A stretch of 64,000 nt of DNA from Liquidambar formosana. Its lineage: Eukaryota; Streptophyta; Magnoliopsida; Saxifragales; Altingiaceae. The notes below the pieces were generated by a model. That model saw only the letters and a program-made list of their open reading frames with translations. It ran no database searches and was not told the origin of the DNA. Below, piece after piece: positions 10,604-22,771 of the stretch. Every line of letters begins with the position of its first letter. Position 1 is the first letter of the stretch. The position numbers and the translations under genes were made by a program. The DNA lies in contig CM077833.1 of NCBI GenBank assembly GCA_039720395.1, positions 5,471,036 through 5,535,035 on the forward strand, in the 5' to 3' direction.

Positions 10604-12289
10604 TTCGATTGAGAAGGGGTTACTCCCTTTACAATGAACTATAAACCCTAAGTTTCCATGAAAAGAAAAGAAGAGTTTTAAAAGAAGAAAGATTTCCAAA
10701 AAGGGAATTTGAGAAAAGATAGAATTTGAGAAGAGATAGAACTCTTGTTCAAAAAGAAGTTTGGGAGAAGTAGAATTCTAAAAGAGATAGAACTCTAGAT
10801 AAAACAGAATTTTAATGAAAGTAGAGTTCTAAAAGAGATAGAACTCTTATTCAAAAAGGATTTTAGAAAACATGGAAACTTAAGAATTACAGTCCAAAGT
10901 AAAAAGAATAACCCAAGAGAGGGAGAAGAGAACAAATCAAAACAAACTTACCATGAACCACTTACCATATGCAAATTATCCCGAAACATCGAGAAAACAC
11001 CAATTAATTGCCCTATGTATTCTATAGGGCAATTATTAAGCTCAAATCAACCATATTCATGCTCAAATCATCATTAGAAGACCTAAATCAAATCTGGACA
11101 GAATACTAAACATGCATATAATGACCTAAAACTCATGCAAATAACAAAAACCAAAAGAAAAACACAAACCTAATATGTTCCTATATGCTCTAAACACCCT
11201 AACATGCACAAAACTATCAAAAACATGCTAAATAGGCACTATCATGATGAAAATACCATATGACAATCCTAAACATGAAAAGAAAATCTAACATGATGCC
11301 TTAGGTAAGTATTTTATGTAAGAATGTGAAATAATCATCCTTACGGCGAGCTTTCTTAAGTAAAACTATCCGGAGATAATTTTACGTAGAAACCACTCCG
11401 TATGAATGGTTTCTTCACATATCCTACGTAAAATATATACCTAAGAATGCAAAGAAACTCATAGCGCACTTAAACACACTCCAGAAAGCACCCATACACA
11501 ACCACACCCTCTATGGACGATAATTATCCTCGAAAAGGATAATCATCCATTCACCTATGAAGATGAGGCTTACACAGCAAGTGTCCTATACAAAAGATGC
11601 TTAAATCATGCATGTAATTGAATAATGAAGAGAAAACGACCTTAACACATCAATTGATTTTTCATGCAAAACGTACCTCTATCCTTAAGAGAGAAACTAT
11701 CCTACCAGCAAACAATTCCCAATCCTAATCCACTAACATGCATTCTCATCATATTTGAATCATATACACTCTAAAATATAGAGTATATATGATTCCTAAA
11801 TCAATTCTAAGCCATAACTATGTAGAGAATGGAGTAGAAGAAGAAGGAATCATAAAAGGATACAAAGGAAACTTACAACAAAGCAAGGGTCTTTGCTACG
11901 TTCTTCCTTCTCTTTGGCTTGGTTCCCTTCTAGTTTTTCTTTGAAATTGCAATAGAAAGCCTCCTCCAAGTGATATGGGTGTGTGCAAACTCGTGGTCCC
12001 TCTCTCTCTCAAGAATATGAAGTGTCAAATAAGCAAAAAGTCCAGCAAAAGCCAAAAAGTCCCTTATGCTGATGAATGAGCCTCTATTTATAACCAACCA
12101 ACCATATGAACCAATGGTTGAGATTAATTCACCATAAAACCAATCTAGGGCTGTAATTAAATCCCATGAATGTTAAACAACTCAAAACCACCTCCCAATA
12201 GGCTTAGAAGTCCTTTAGAAGGCTGAAATTCGGAGTGGTAGAGTCCTATTCCATCAAAAATGGAAAGAGAGACAAATCAGGACGGGGTT

Positions 12290-12324
12290 CTCGGGTGACC
12301 GGTTGGGTGAACCAGTCACCCGAG
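12290..12324 (-). promoter_or_regulatory. U3 inverted repeat, 3' LTR of element B
   Basis: CTCGGGTGACCGGTT and AACCAGTCACCCGAG again, in the U3 of this minus-oriented LTR. The arms are the same as at 8679-8713. Confidence 0.75.
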
Positions 12325-12973
12325 AGGAATCCCAAAATTTTGGAATTCCAAAATTTTGGAATTCTGACTCGGTTTGGACTCCGAACTTCAAACGGACTTA
12401 AATTCTTCATTTTAACTCCGATTTGAGTGATTCAAAAGCCAAAATTTCAAGGATTCAATGTAGAATAAGCCTAGAATATTCTTGAACCAAGAATCCTTAA
12501 CCACGGTCAGGTGGATGGGTTTTCATGAGGTGATTACCCGAAAAAAGGTCAATTAAGCATAGGGTAATGTGGTGAACCAATCCCAAACCTATCGATAAAT
12601 TAAATTGGCTCTTTAATTAGACTCATTTCATCATTCTAAGGTCAATGGAACACTTCGGAACAAATTTGGAAGTCAATTGGAAAATATACGAAGTAAAAGA
12701 TGAAATTGCCCTTCAAGTCGCAAAAGTTCTAATTAGCTATCCAAACCTATCTGGAATTGAACCAAATTTGACACACATATCCAAAATGATCCTAGAAACT
12801 AAATGCAAGTGATGGGACTCAACAAAGAGACAAAAATATGCATGCAATGATGACCTATTCTCCTAAGGCTTAAAAGAGCAAAAGTGTCCTTTAAGGCTTA
12901 GGGACTCCTAAATGCTTCTAAACCTAACCAAATACTATCATGATCTCATGGGGATGAAAATGGGGTGTCTATA

Positions 12974-12988
12974 GATGCCCCTCATTGG
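12974..12988 (-). other. probable polypurine tract of element B
   Basis: Minus-strand CCAATGAGGGGCATC lies directly upstream of the 3' LTR start. Its purine core is where plus-strand DNA synthesis would begin. The tract is short and its match is by position. Confidence 0.5.
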
Positions 12989-13084
12989 TGGAGTTTGCTT
13001 CGCTAGCGACACCAATGTTAGAAAAGATAGCCCATTTTCACAAGAAAAGGGCAAGGAACCAAAGCTTGAACTTCAACAGTGACT

Positions 13085-13440
13085 ACTGAGGATGTCCATG
13101 ACTGCTATAATGTACACTTGTACAAAATAGGGGGGGTTGTGTGTGACTATGAAAGTCATTTCAACACACGGTACTCTCATATGCCTATTCTTTCTAATAG
13201 GGGAACATATGCTTCTATAATGTACGCTCATTCTTTATAATGAGGACACGCACAAGATAGGGGGCGTGTGTGACCACAAGGATCATTTAAACACACTATA
13301 CTCTCATATGCCTATTCTTTCTAATAGGAACACATATGCTTCCATAATGTACGCTCATTCTTTCTAATGAGGACACGCACAAGACGGGGGGTTGTGTGTG
13401 ACTACAAGAGTCATTTAAACACACCATGCTTACTAAACAA
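13085..13440. repeat. tandem repeat, ~130-bp unit
   Basis: About 2.7 copies of a unit containing TGTACGCTCATTCTTT, a G-run (ATAGGGGG), TTGTGTGTGACTA and CTCATATGCCTATTC. Non-coding, between the 3' LTR and the PMD gene promoter. Confidence 0.7.
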
Positions 13441-14060
13441 AATCATGAAACTTTAATTTTAACAACTTTGTTAAAATTAAGTGAGGGCAATCCATTCATT
13501 GTGCTATAATTTCCTCAAGAAATAAATAGCAATGCAAAGCAATTCATGTATGTGACTCAAAGAGTTATTTAAACATACTATCACAAACACTTCTATCCAA
13601 GCAATGACAAGCTTTATTTTAACAATCTTTGTTAAAATTAAGCGGAGCAAATATTCCAATTGTACTATAATTTCCTCAAGAAATTAATAGCAATGCAAGA
13701 CAATCCATGTATATGACTCAAAGAGTCATTTAAACATACTTCCGAAACCAATTCCAATCAAGCATTCATACGCTTTATTTTAACATTCTTTGTTAAAATT
13801 AAGCAAAACACACATTCCATTTATGCCATAATCTCCTCAAGAAATTAATAGCAATGTCAATTCATCATAAAGAATCAAGAAATGACAATTTCATGATCCT
13901 TACAAGGCATCTCAAGCATTCAATCAACTCATCATCTAATCAACAAAGCTTTATTTTAATCCGAGGATTAAAAATAAGCAAGAACACTCAATCAATTCCA
14001 ACGTGCTATAATTTCCTCAAGAAATAAATAGCAATAGTAATTCAATCACAAGAAATCAAG
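13440..14060. repeat. tandem repeat, ~160-bp unit with hairpins
   Basis: Four degenerate units start near 13451, 13611, 13771 and 13944. Each carries TTTTAACA...TGTTAAAA (a small inverted repeat, decayed in the last unit) and a TTTCCTCAAGAAAT motif about 70 bp further on. They lie upstream of the PMD gene and have no open frame. Confidence 0.7.
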
Positions 14061-14350
14061 GAATATAAAATTCCAAGGTTCCAAACAAATATCATAAGCA
14101 TCATCCTTCCATCATCCAAAGATAAAGCCCTTTAACAAAGCAAATGTCAAAGCGGGCTTGCAAATACCACCATGAGTGCACTAATAATTCAATTAGTGAC
14201 TAATCACTCATCATTTCATTCATTTCAAATCATTCACATCAGGTTCTAGGCCTTTCAAGAGAGATTTCATCAAAAAATCAAGCGAAAAGGGGCCCGGTTA
14301 AGTGAAAATGTGAGAAAATTGCACAAAATGAAAAACCGATTTGGGGCACC

Positions 14351-14440
14351 AGTTGGACCGAACTGGTTGGACCGGTTGGGGCCAACCGGTCACTCGAGAG
14401 TGAATTTTCTGCTGCACTTTTTTGGTGTTTTGGCTATAAA
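14351..14440 (+). promoter_or_regulatory. promoter of the antisense PMD gene
   Basis: ACCGGTTGG and CCAACCGGT form a perfect inverted repeat (14371-14390), flanked downstream by CACTCGAG, a decayed form of the LTR arm. A TATA box CTATAAA follows at 14434-14440, and the start codon is 246 bp further on at 14686. This layout matches the LTR U3 promoters, but the gene points the opposite way from the element. Confidence 0.65.
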
Positions 14441-14685
14441 GCCTTGCACCTTCCTTCATTTGTTCATCCTTCCAACTTGGTTTTTGAGAGCTTTTCTCTC
14501 TAGAAACCCAAAACCCAACATTCCCAACTCCAAAATACCAAAACTTTGGCATTAAACTTGAATCATTGTGGTGATTTAACACCAACAACATCACTTTCAA
14601 GGAATCAAAACAACCTTTGATTCATCAAATCATCCTTCCCAACTTACTTTTTCAAATCAAACCCATTTTCTCAAGAACACCCAAC

Positions 14686-17600
14686 ATGAGTTCTTCATCA
14701 AATAAATACTCCGATGCCAAGTATCCACATCACTTCCTCAAGAAAACATACAAAGCACCTCATTATGAAGATCAATCGGATAGCTTGCTCTTGGAACCCA
14801 ACAATCATCTCTCCTACATCCATTCCATGAATGAGGTAAGATAATTCCCAACTCCTTCAAGTTCATCCTTATTCTTTCATTTCATTGTTTCTTTTTAAAT
14901 ATTTGCTATTCTTATGAATGGAATGCATTGAGTTCTTGCTATTTTGACATCTTTTGGGAGTTTTCCATATACAAAGACCTCATTTTCCAACATAGGCATA
15001 ACTATGCCCACCAAGTGTTTGATAAAATTCCCAAGAGAATAAAATCTTTCTTTTTTGCTTTCAAATAGTCAAGATAATCAAAAGTGAACTCAAGAGCATT
15101 CTCTAGAATGCTAACCCATGAATTTTGAAGTTCTTTTCCTTACAAAAAACCTTGTAGGCATAACTATGCCCACTAAGTGTTTGATAAAATTCCCAAGAGA
15201 ATAAAATCATTCTTTTTGCTTTCAAATGCCAAAAGTTCTTGAACAAACTATCAAGGATATCTTCCAAGTGGTTTACCCATGAGTTTAAAAACACTTTCTT
15301 TTACAAAAATCTTGTGGGCATAACTATGCCTACGAAGTGTTTGATAAAATTCTCAAGAGAATAAAATCATTCTTTTTCTTTTTTTCAAATGCTCAAAGTT
15401 CTTAAACAAAACATCAAAGGTATTCTCTAGGAGGTTTACCCATGAGTTTTCCAATACTTTTCTTTACAAAAAATCATGTGGGCATAACCATGCGTACCAA
15501 GTATTTGATAAAATTCTCAAGAGAATAAAATCATTCTTTTTCTTTTCAAATGCTCAAAGTTCTTAAACAAAACATCAAAGGTATTCTCTAGGAGATTTAT
15601 CCATGAGTTTAAAAACATTTTTCTTTACAAAAATCATGTGGGCATAGCTATGCCCATCGAGTGTTTGGTAAAATTCCTAAAGGAATAAAAACCATTCTTT
15701 TGCTTTCAAATACCCTAGAAAATCAAAGGGAAACTCAAAGGCTTTCACTTAGAATGTTAACCCATGATTTTTGGAGCACTTCTTTATAAACACTTTGTAG
15801 CCATAACAATGCTTATCGATTAAAACCATTCCTTGCTTTCAAATACTTTGGAAAATCAAAGGAAAACTTAAGGGCATTCCCTAGAATGTTAACCTATGAT
15901 TTTTGAGATACTTTCCTTTATAAAACTTTGTAGTCATAACAATGCCTACCAAGTATTTGATAAAATTCTCCTTTTTCTTTCAAGTGCTTTAACTAACCAA
16001 GGGAAAACTCATGGGTATTCTCTTGGATGTTAACCTTTGATTTTTGAAATACTTTCCTTTTTGCAAAGAACTTTCTTTTCACATGTGTAAACTTTTTAAA
16101 AACTTGAAAAACCATGAATTTAAGCATTCTTGTGTTATTCATTAAGCATAGCAAATACTCAAAATAACAATTTCCATGATTTCCTTTATTCTTTGTAGCC
16201 AAACTTTGAGGATAGGACAAGACACGCCCTTGGAGGAGTCATTGAGTGGTGGCGCAAAATGGCCACACGGCAACCTGAAACCCAGAAAATTATAGTTAAT
16301 GCGGGTTTTGGGGACTTTCTGAATGCTTTGTGGGTGGAGCAGAGAGACAGACAAGCTTTGTTGGCCCTCACTGAGTTGTGGTGGGACACCACTAACACAT
16401 TTCATTTCAGTTTTGGGGAAATGACTCTTACCCCAACGGACTTCACTGTCATCATAGGACTTCGCCTAGGTGGGCGGAGGTTATCTTACTATGAGAATGC
16501 CCACGGGGATCCCCATTATCTCTTGGAACAACTCGGGACCATAGTACCCGTTCAAAGGGGTGGAGTGCGCAGAACTTGGCTAAAGAATCATTTTGGTGAT
16601 CAAAGACAAGAGGATGATGCGGATCCATCTTGTCTTGCCCGAGCTTTTATGCTATACATGTTGTCTAGCATATTCTTTGCTAGCTCTAGCGATGTTGCTC
16701 CTTTAGGGCATCTTGCTTGCATGGAGGAGGTTTGGGAGATGGGCGATTACAACTGGGGTAACACCGCTCTTGCTGTATTGTATAGATCCATGAGTGACAG
16801 ATCGCGTGGAGTGAGCATAAACCACTGTGGGATGTCCTTTATCTGGGAGGTAAATCAACCTGCAAGCTTCCTTTCTAACAATATTTGCAATGGGTACACA
16901 TGATCATTTTCTTTTGAAATTCATTTTCTTTTTGAAAACAGATTTGGTACTACTGGGTACTTGGGGTTTGAACGTCCTGCTCTAATCGACAATGATCCCT
17001 CTTGGCCCGTGATGTCCAATTATCACATTGACAACATGTGTGATTCGGTGGATAATAAACATGACTATACCCATGCTAGGGCATTCCTGGCTTGTATTAC
17101 TGCTGACAAAGTAATCCCTAAAGCTTTTATCTTTTGAATTCCATCTTCTTTCAATTCTTTCTCTTAACACCAACTCATAAATTAGGTGGACTGGGACCCA
17201 TGGGCCCAATGGAAATATGCCCTTGAGGAGCAACAACACAGGTGTGTAGACATGACAGAGAAGCGGATCCTCCTAGAAGGTCCCATGGGTCGCTACTGGT
17301 ACCTTGGGGAGAGAGTTTGGCGCCAAGTAAAAGGCAACATCAATGCAGCTGTAGTTCCTATGGCACCACTTGAGAGCATGAGACATGCCAACTCCTTGCA
17401 GGGGCGCGAACTGATCAAAGCTATAAGAGGTAAGGATGCGAGTGACTTCATAGTTCCGAACGGGAACTACGAGAGTTTCTGTAGGAGGTATCTGATGCCT
17501 CCTAGGGTCGTAGGAGTTCCACCCGTAGGGGTAAGTACATACTCAACCCTATACATGCTTTACAAGTGTTTCCTAGCTGACTATGTGCAACTCTTTTCAG

Positions 17601-18223
17601 GGACGACGAGCTTGTGGTCACCATTCCACAGTGGGTTCAACCTCGGGTGTGTCAGGGGTGCATATGGATAGTGATGATAAGGGCATGGATAGGGACGCAC
17701 TGCCCCCTTTACCACAGGCCTAAATGGTCCATTGATCTGTGTTAAGGAGGCGATATTGTGCCCACGACCATAGCGCCTCCCGTGATGGATGAGGTTCCTC
17801 AAATAGATCCTAGATATGAGACTGTAAGTTTCAAGGTTGACTTGATTCTCTTGATCCCCAACTATTCATTAGGCACTTCTTACCCAATTTCTCTTCACAG
17901 ACACCCGCCAGGTATACACAAGAATGGATCAATCTCAATGCCAGATTGAGGAGGGACATGATGAGGATGAGCCTAAGCCTATCAAGGCAAGAGGCGTACA
18001 GAGCGGGCGAACACGCACACCCAGTAAGAATAGCTCAAATCAAAAACTTTTTAAAAATCTTTGGTTTTCTCCTTTAAAAAGTGGTACTCACATCATTTAT
18101 TTTCTTGGAAACTTGCTGATTGATTCCTTCCCTCAGTACAACCCAACTCCGGCTCCACCACCTCCTCCACCAACAGAAGAAGCAGGGCCAAACAAGAGAA
18201 GGAAACCACCAAGGAAGCGTTGA
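14686..18223 (+). pseudogene. plant mobile domain (PMD) gene, antisense in element B, seven exons
   Basis: Predicted exons: 14686-14835, 16199-16849, 16942-17110, 17186-17530, 17601-17823, 17901-18023, 18137-18223, all with GT-AG borders, and every junction can be joined at codon boundaries. Exon 2 shows the PMD signature FGDFLNALWVE, LTELWWDTTNTFHF and LTPTDFTVIIGLRLGG. Exon 3 reads on as LGFERPALID. The C-terminus is proline-rich and then basic (KRRKPPRKR), like a nuclear signal. PMD proteins such as Arabidopsis MAIN/MAIL1 act in the nucleus in gene and transposon silencing, and transposon-borne PMD genes are known. Damage: one extra base in exon 3 at GGG (16954-16957) and stops or frame slips in exon 5 (TAA at 17721). 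The function of this copy is inferred only. Confidence 0.8.
14990..16130. repeat. seven-copy ~160-bp tandem array in PMD intron 1
   Basis: Units start near 14991, 15154, 15315, 15478, 15637, 15795 and 15929. Each begins with the inverted repeat GGCATA-AC-TATGCC (decayed in later copies), then GTGTTTGATAAAATTC and an AATAAAATC segment. The array fills nearly all of the 1363-bp first intron. Frames in it (for example 15103-15294) are repeat products. Confidence 0.8.
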
Positions 18224-18513
18224 AGACACTTATTTTAAGTTTAGGAAACTCAATTTAAGCATCTAGAAACTCTTAACTTGTGAAATCCTTGTATTAAGCC
18301 TATGTGGGCATTTATGTTATCTTTCAAGTTCTTTCTTTTAAAACCAAGTTCATGCATTCCCCACCTTTGAATTATGATATTTATCTCTTGTTGGTTGAAT
18401 TTCATGACTTTTGACACAAATTGGAGTCAATTTGAGCTCAAAATGGTCAAAATTGGCTTTCTAGAGCATACAGGGGGTTATAGGTGGTCAAAACAGGGAA
18501 ACGAGGGAAACGG
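18224..18513 (+). other. spacer between the two antisense genes
   Basis: 290 bp of AT-rich DNA, presumably the PMD 3' UTR followed by the upstream region of the second gene. No open frame or repeat seen. Confidence 0.4.
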
Positions 18514-18654
18514 CCTCGGGTGACCGGTTGGACTGGTTGGCCCCAACCGGTCTCCCGAGCGGTTTCGCTGTTTACTCGTTTTTGTGACTTTTGACGCTTT
18601 TTTCAACTTCTAAGCCTTTTAGGACTCAAATTTGAGCCTAAAGGCCTATAAAAA
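18514..18654 (+). promoter_or_regulatory. promoter of the second antisense gene
   Basis: 18514-18559 is CCTCGGGTGACCGGTT, an internal GGTTGG/CCAACC pair, and ACCGGTCTCCCGAG, almost the LTR U3 inverted repeat. TATAAAAA follows at 18647-18654 and the ATG at 18703, leaving a short leader. This is the most LTR-like of the two internal promoters. Confidence 0.7.
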
Positions 18655-18886
18655 CACCTCCCACATGTTCATAAACCATTATTATTCATTCAACATCAAT
18701 TCATGGAGACTTTTGATAGCTTTTTGACACTCTGTTTCAGCAATATGAGTAAGGAAGACAAAAGGGTTTTCAAGAGTTATGGCTTGGACGCGTTCTATTC
18801 CCTCGCCAAAGTCAAGGTAAATTGGACAATGCTTTATGCTTCTACATACTTTTGGGATCCTGAACTGCATGTTTTCCGTTTCCATC

Positions 18887-21697
18887 TGTGAACCCCGGAA
18901 ATTGGGCCCACAAGGGATTGAAAGAAAATGGATTTGAAAAAGAAAAAGGAAAGGAGTCGCCACCTTATTTTTTAAAGGAAACAAGGAAAACCCTAAAAAT
19001 CAGGTTGTTTTAGGAAAACAATTTGAATGACTCCATAAAAAAAGGAAAGGCAAAAACCAATCTTTTGAAAACCAAAGAAATCGGGGATTCGGAGGCTAAG
19101 TTATGACATGGGAAGGTTCTAGGCAAAGCCTATAGGCACCCATGTCACCCTTTCGGTCTCTCAGTTCATTTGGGCTAAATTAAGATCTTTCCCATACAAA
19201 AATCAGCAAGTATATCATCACAAGAATTGTATGCATATCATATATTTCATTCATCCATCCATGCATAATAAGCACATAAAAACAGAAAATAAAGAAGAAC
19301 AAAACAAAACAAAAAGAAGCCTAGGATGCTTGGATCCTAGAACGGACTTGAGCCTCACGAAGAGCGCCTACGTACCATGCAACGAAATACATGGATCAAA
19401 GTCCACGTAGTTCGATTAGAACTAAGGTTAAGACTTAATACAAACCTATGGTTAAAACCCTAGGTTTCCTTATTTGATCAAAAGAGTTGAATTTGATAGA
19501 GAGTTTGATTTTAGAAAGAACTCCACAAAATGGAAACTTTAATAAAAACCAGAATTTTATTTATGAAGGAAACCTTTGATTAAACCATAGACTTGTATTA
19601 AAAATTAACCCTAAATAGGGAGAAGAGAAGGGATAAGGAAGAAAGGTGAATTGGGGCACCTTCACACCCACTTACCTGAGCGCAATTGCTCCAAACATTA
19701 GCCATTTCAGACATAAGCAGCCCTATTTGCCATAGGACAAATACCACACCTATTTGCACCCTTACAAGTGCTCAAAACCATGCGAAAACACTAACATGCA
19801 AATCTGGACAGAATAGTATTATGACCTAAAATCATCCACTAAGCATGCCAATAGCAAAAACAGCGAACAATAATAAGTCCTAACATATTCCTAGAACCAT
19901 ATCATGCATAAAAACCCTAAAACATACTAACATGCATGCAAAACTATCATGTTTACTCCATATGAAAAACATATACAGCAAACACGAAGAAAAACCAATA
20001 AAAAAGTCTACTTTATCATGCTATATGAAAACAAACACGAAACAATGACTCTAAAACCCTAAACTCACAAATATGCTTAAAAACATACAAAACATACTTT
20101 AATCATGCTAAAACCAACTAAACAGAAATTAAATCATGCATATTAACTAACTAAAGCAATATAACATGATGAAAATCCTAACTCTAACATGCAATGACAC
20201 TAATCCTAGCACAAGGACAAACAGGAGCACAAGAATCATAACTATGCATTAAAAACCTAAAGGACAGCCCTAAAGCATGCTAAACAGTAGATAAAAAATA
20301 GATATTCCATGTATATTAACTAGCTAGAGTGTTAATACATGATAAAAAAGTTACCTTTAACATGCAATAAGCCTAACCCATATGAAAACCTAGTTTAAGC
20401 TTGAATAGAGAAGGAGAATACCTTATTCTCTCTCAAACACTCAAGTATTAATGCATAAAGTGGCTCCCCTTGTGTTTGTAATTGTTCGTGGCTCCTCAGG
20501 TCTTTAGAGTGAATCAAACCAACACGAATCCTCCTCTTTGTCAAAGTGGTATCACAGCAAAGAGATCAAAACCCACTCAACTTTGAAAAGAAATAGAAAA
20601 CAAAAAGAGAACAAGAGAAAAGAAAAGTGATTTTCGTCACTTTGCAGCAGCAGCAACTTCAATCGCGTTTTTGGGTATGAAAACGTTGGATTTGGACAAA
20701 GCTTGTGAAATACAAAGTTGTAGAGAATTGAATTATCTTTCTAACAAGACCAATTTCATCAAATTCTGACTTCGGATGAAAACGTTATGATTAAAATACG
20801 ACTGCTGGTTTTCAGAAAATCTGCTGCTGAATTATGACGAATTTCACTCCCTCCAAACCCCCTTCTCCTCTCCCTTGTTTAAAGACATTAAGAGAGTATT
20901 TATAGCTGAAATCTGGAGTTTCCCTTTCCTTCCTGGACTAGGTTTCTTTGGAGAATAATCAAAAGGTATTTTATAATGATAAAAGACTTCTAATCTGAAT
21001 AGGAAAAGGAAATTGTCTTTTATAAAAATTGGGAGACTGACCGCTAACACGCATGCACATGTATCGTATGTGCGTACACACACTCATCACATACGTACAC
21101 GTGTTAGTGTCATGATAAAAATGGCTAATTTAATAAAATAATTTTCTTTTCATTTTAACCAAAAATCTCATGCTGTGATTCACACTAATTCTTCAAGGAT
21201 AATCCGTAAATAACCACACTAAACTCATCATCAGGCCATATCAAAATTGAACTTCATGAAACACTTTTGAGGGTAAAATGATGACTAATGAAAGTCAATT
21301 TGAAAAGATTTGGTTGGTAATTGTGAGTCAATTAGAGCTAACCCAAGGAAGGGTCAATTAACCAACTTGAACTACATCGAGCCATTTTAATCCCGAGCCA
21401 TTGACTTACCAAATTGAACCTAGAAATACCTCTTATGCATCCATATGAACTCCAATTGACAATTTGGAGATCATTTCAAGGTCAAATGAAAAGTTTGGGA
21501 CTTAAAAGACGATTATGCCCCTCAAGTCACAAAAGCTCTTATTATCCCTCAAGATCAACTCTAATTTGAACCAAAATTCATATCCATTGTCCTTGTGACT
21601 CTAGAAAACTAATGCAAGTGACTAGACTCAAAAACAAAACAAAAACATGCATGAAATGATGAGCCCTAGTAAGGTGGTGCAAAAATGGGGTGTGACA
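18887..21697 (-). repeat. family C solo LTR inside the second antisense gene
   Basis: 2811 bp, TGTGAACCCC to GGGGTGTGACA on the plus strand. It is flanked by CCATC (18882-18886) and CCTATC (21698-21703), a target duplication with one inserted base. No internal element sequence remains. It contains the primer-site-like GGAGTCGCCA (18953-18962), the covarying hairpin (19105-19146) and a 757-bp module shared with the family D LTR (20475-21231). Confidence 0.85.
20475..21231 (-). promoter_or_regulatory. promoter module shared by family C and D LTRs
   Basis: Near-identical to 33076-33831. It includes a minus-strand TATA box CTATAAATACTC (20893-20904) and an inverted repeat with CTAACACG and CGTGTTAG arms (about 21042-21108). 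The family C fragment at 6647-7191 lacks the module at the corresponding place, so it has been gained or exchanged. Confidence 0.7.
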
Positions 21698-22771
21698 CCT
21701 ATCACAATGAAATTTGCCCCACCCATGAGGAATTTTGCGCGCTGTTCGGAGTGCAACCGTCAGGGCCCTTCATCCTTCCATACCTTCAACAAGGTTATGT
21801 TTCTTCTTTTGCTTCTCTTCTGGAAATCTCTACCCACGATGCTATGGCCTTCATAAAAGATAACATGGTAGATTTGAACAAGCTAGCAACGTCTTTCCTG
21901 CCCCTTGGGAGGTTATGTGGGTTGCCTTTGTCTCGACCGCGTCAGCACGCCTTAGCTTTCTGCTTGATTGGGCGGTTTCTCATCACCAATGGTACATTTG
22001 TTTGTCCCAATTGAATTTTGTGAGCTTATAACTCCTCTTTCCAAGTCTCGAAACATAATTTCAATGGTTCTAACAGAAACTCTCAATGGGCTAGACAAGG
22101 TACAGGATCGGTTTGAAGCGAATTTTGAGGGCAGCCCCCTCCTTCTCCATATGTGGATGCTAGAGAGGTTAAACCTCTTGCCACCTCCTAGTGCTGCAAA
22201 TTATGGGCCTCAACACTTTCGTCTGCATGTTCCTGAATTCCCACCAGATGCTTCTCCTGACGAATGGCTTGGCATGCTGTACCACACCTCATGGCGATCT
22301 ATCCGTTGGCACATACCTCACTAGAAGTGCGACGAAAAGGTGCTCCTGTGAACTGTGGGCTGTACACTTATCAAATTGATGGGCTTGAAAGTGACTTCTT
22401 TTTACTGGCCATCTAGAATCCTTCGGCAATTTGGTGCAATTCAATCAAGCAAGTACCACCCAGACAAATTCAAATCAGGTTCATTCCGTTCAACCCGTTT
22501 CTCAGTCTCTGTTAAATGGATGGAGGATAGATGGAACGGTTGGAACTCTGCTACCCTAGTTCCAAACACTAATGGACCTTATGAGCTTAGCAAGGAATAC
22601 AAAAAGTGGTTATCTGAAGACATTGGTCACAAAGAAACAACAATGAGGGCTCAAGTAGCTGAGTTGATTGGGATTTCTCCACTAGGGGGTGAAAAGAGGC
22701 CAAGAAAGGACGACACCAAAGCGAACAAGACTACTGGAACAAAGAAGACTTCTCAGAGAGCAAGGAATTAG

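Larger units (their letters stand above)
9819..12973 (-). repeat. family B 3' LTR of element B
   Basis: 3155 bp, starting TGTGAACC and ending GGGGTGTCTATA on the plus strand. It is the partner of 40567-53386 (about 3161 bp without its insertion). Landmarks on the plus strand: primer-site-like GGAGTCGCCA (9941-9950), covarying stem-loop (10081-10123), three ~55-bp repeats with TCCATCCTACTCCTCTA (about 10334-10470), a 23-bp palindrome (10511-10533), a nested hairpin (10559-10603) and the U3 inverted repeat (12290-12324). Confidence 0.9.
18703..22771 (+). pseudogene. PMD/DUF7745-like accessory gene, antisense in element B, split by a solo LTR
   Basis: The first part, 18703-18886, encodes VNWTMLYASTYFWDPELHVF. 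The second part, 21698-22771, resumes with EICPTHEEFCALFG, then a region containing TETLNGLDKVQ and GSPLLLHMWMLERL, and ends in a lysine-rich tail with KRPRK. The FWDP...PT.EEF pattern is that of plant retrotransposon-associated proteins related to PMD and DUF7745; which of the two is uncertain. Damage: the family C solo LTR, a frame slip near 21990-22013, TAG at 22322-22324 and TGA at 22349-22351. It ends tail-to-tail with integrase, 393 bp away. The biochemical role is unknown. Confidence 0.6.

Noticed and set aside
20549..20565. GTGGTATCACAGC, like the initiator Met-tRNA primer site
   Set aside because: It is inside the C/D promoter module, has no LTR edge next to it, and mismatches TGGTATCAGAGC at a key base.
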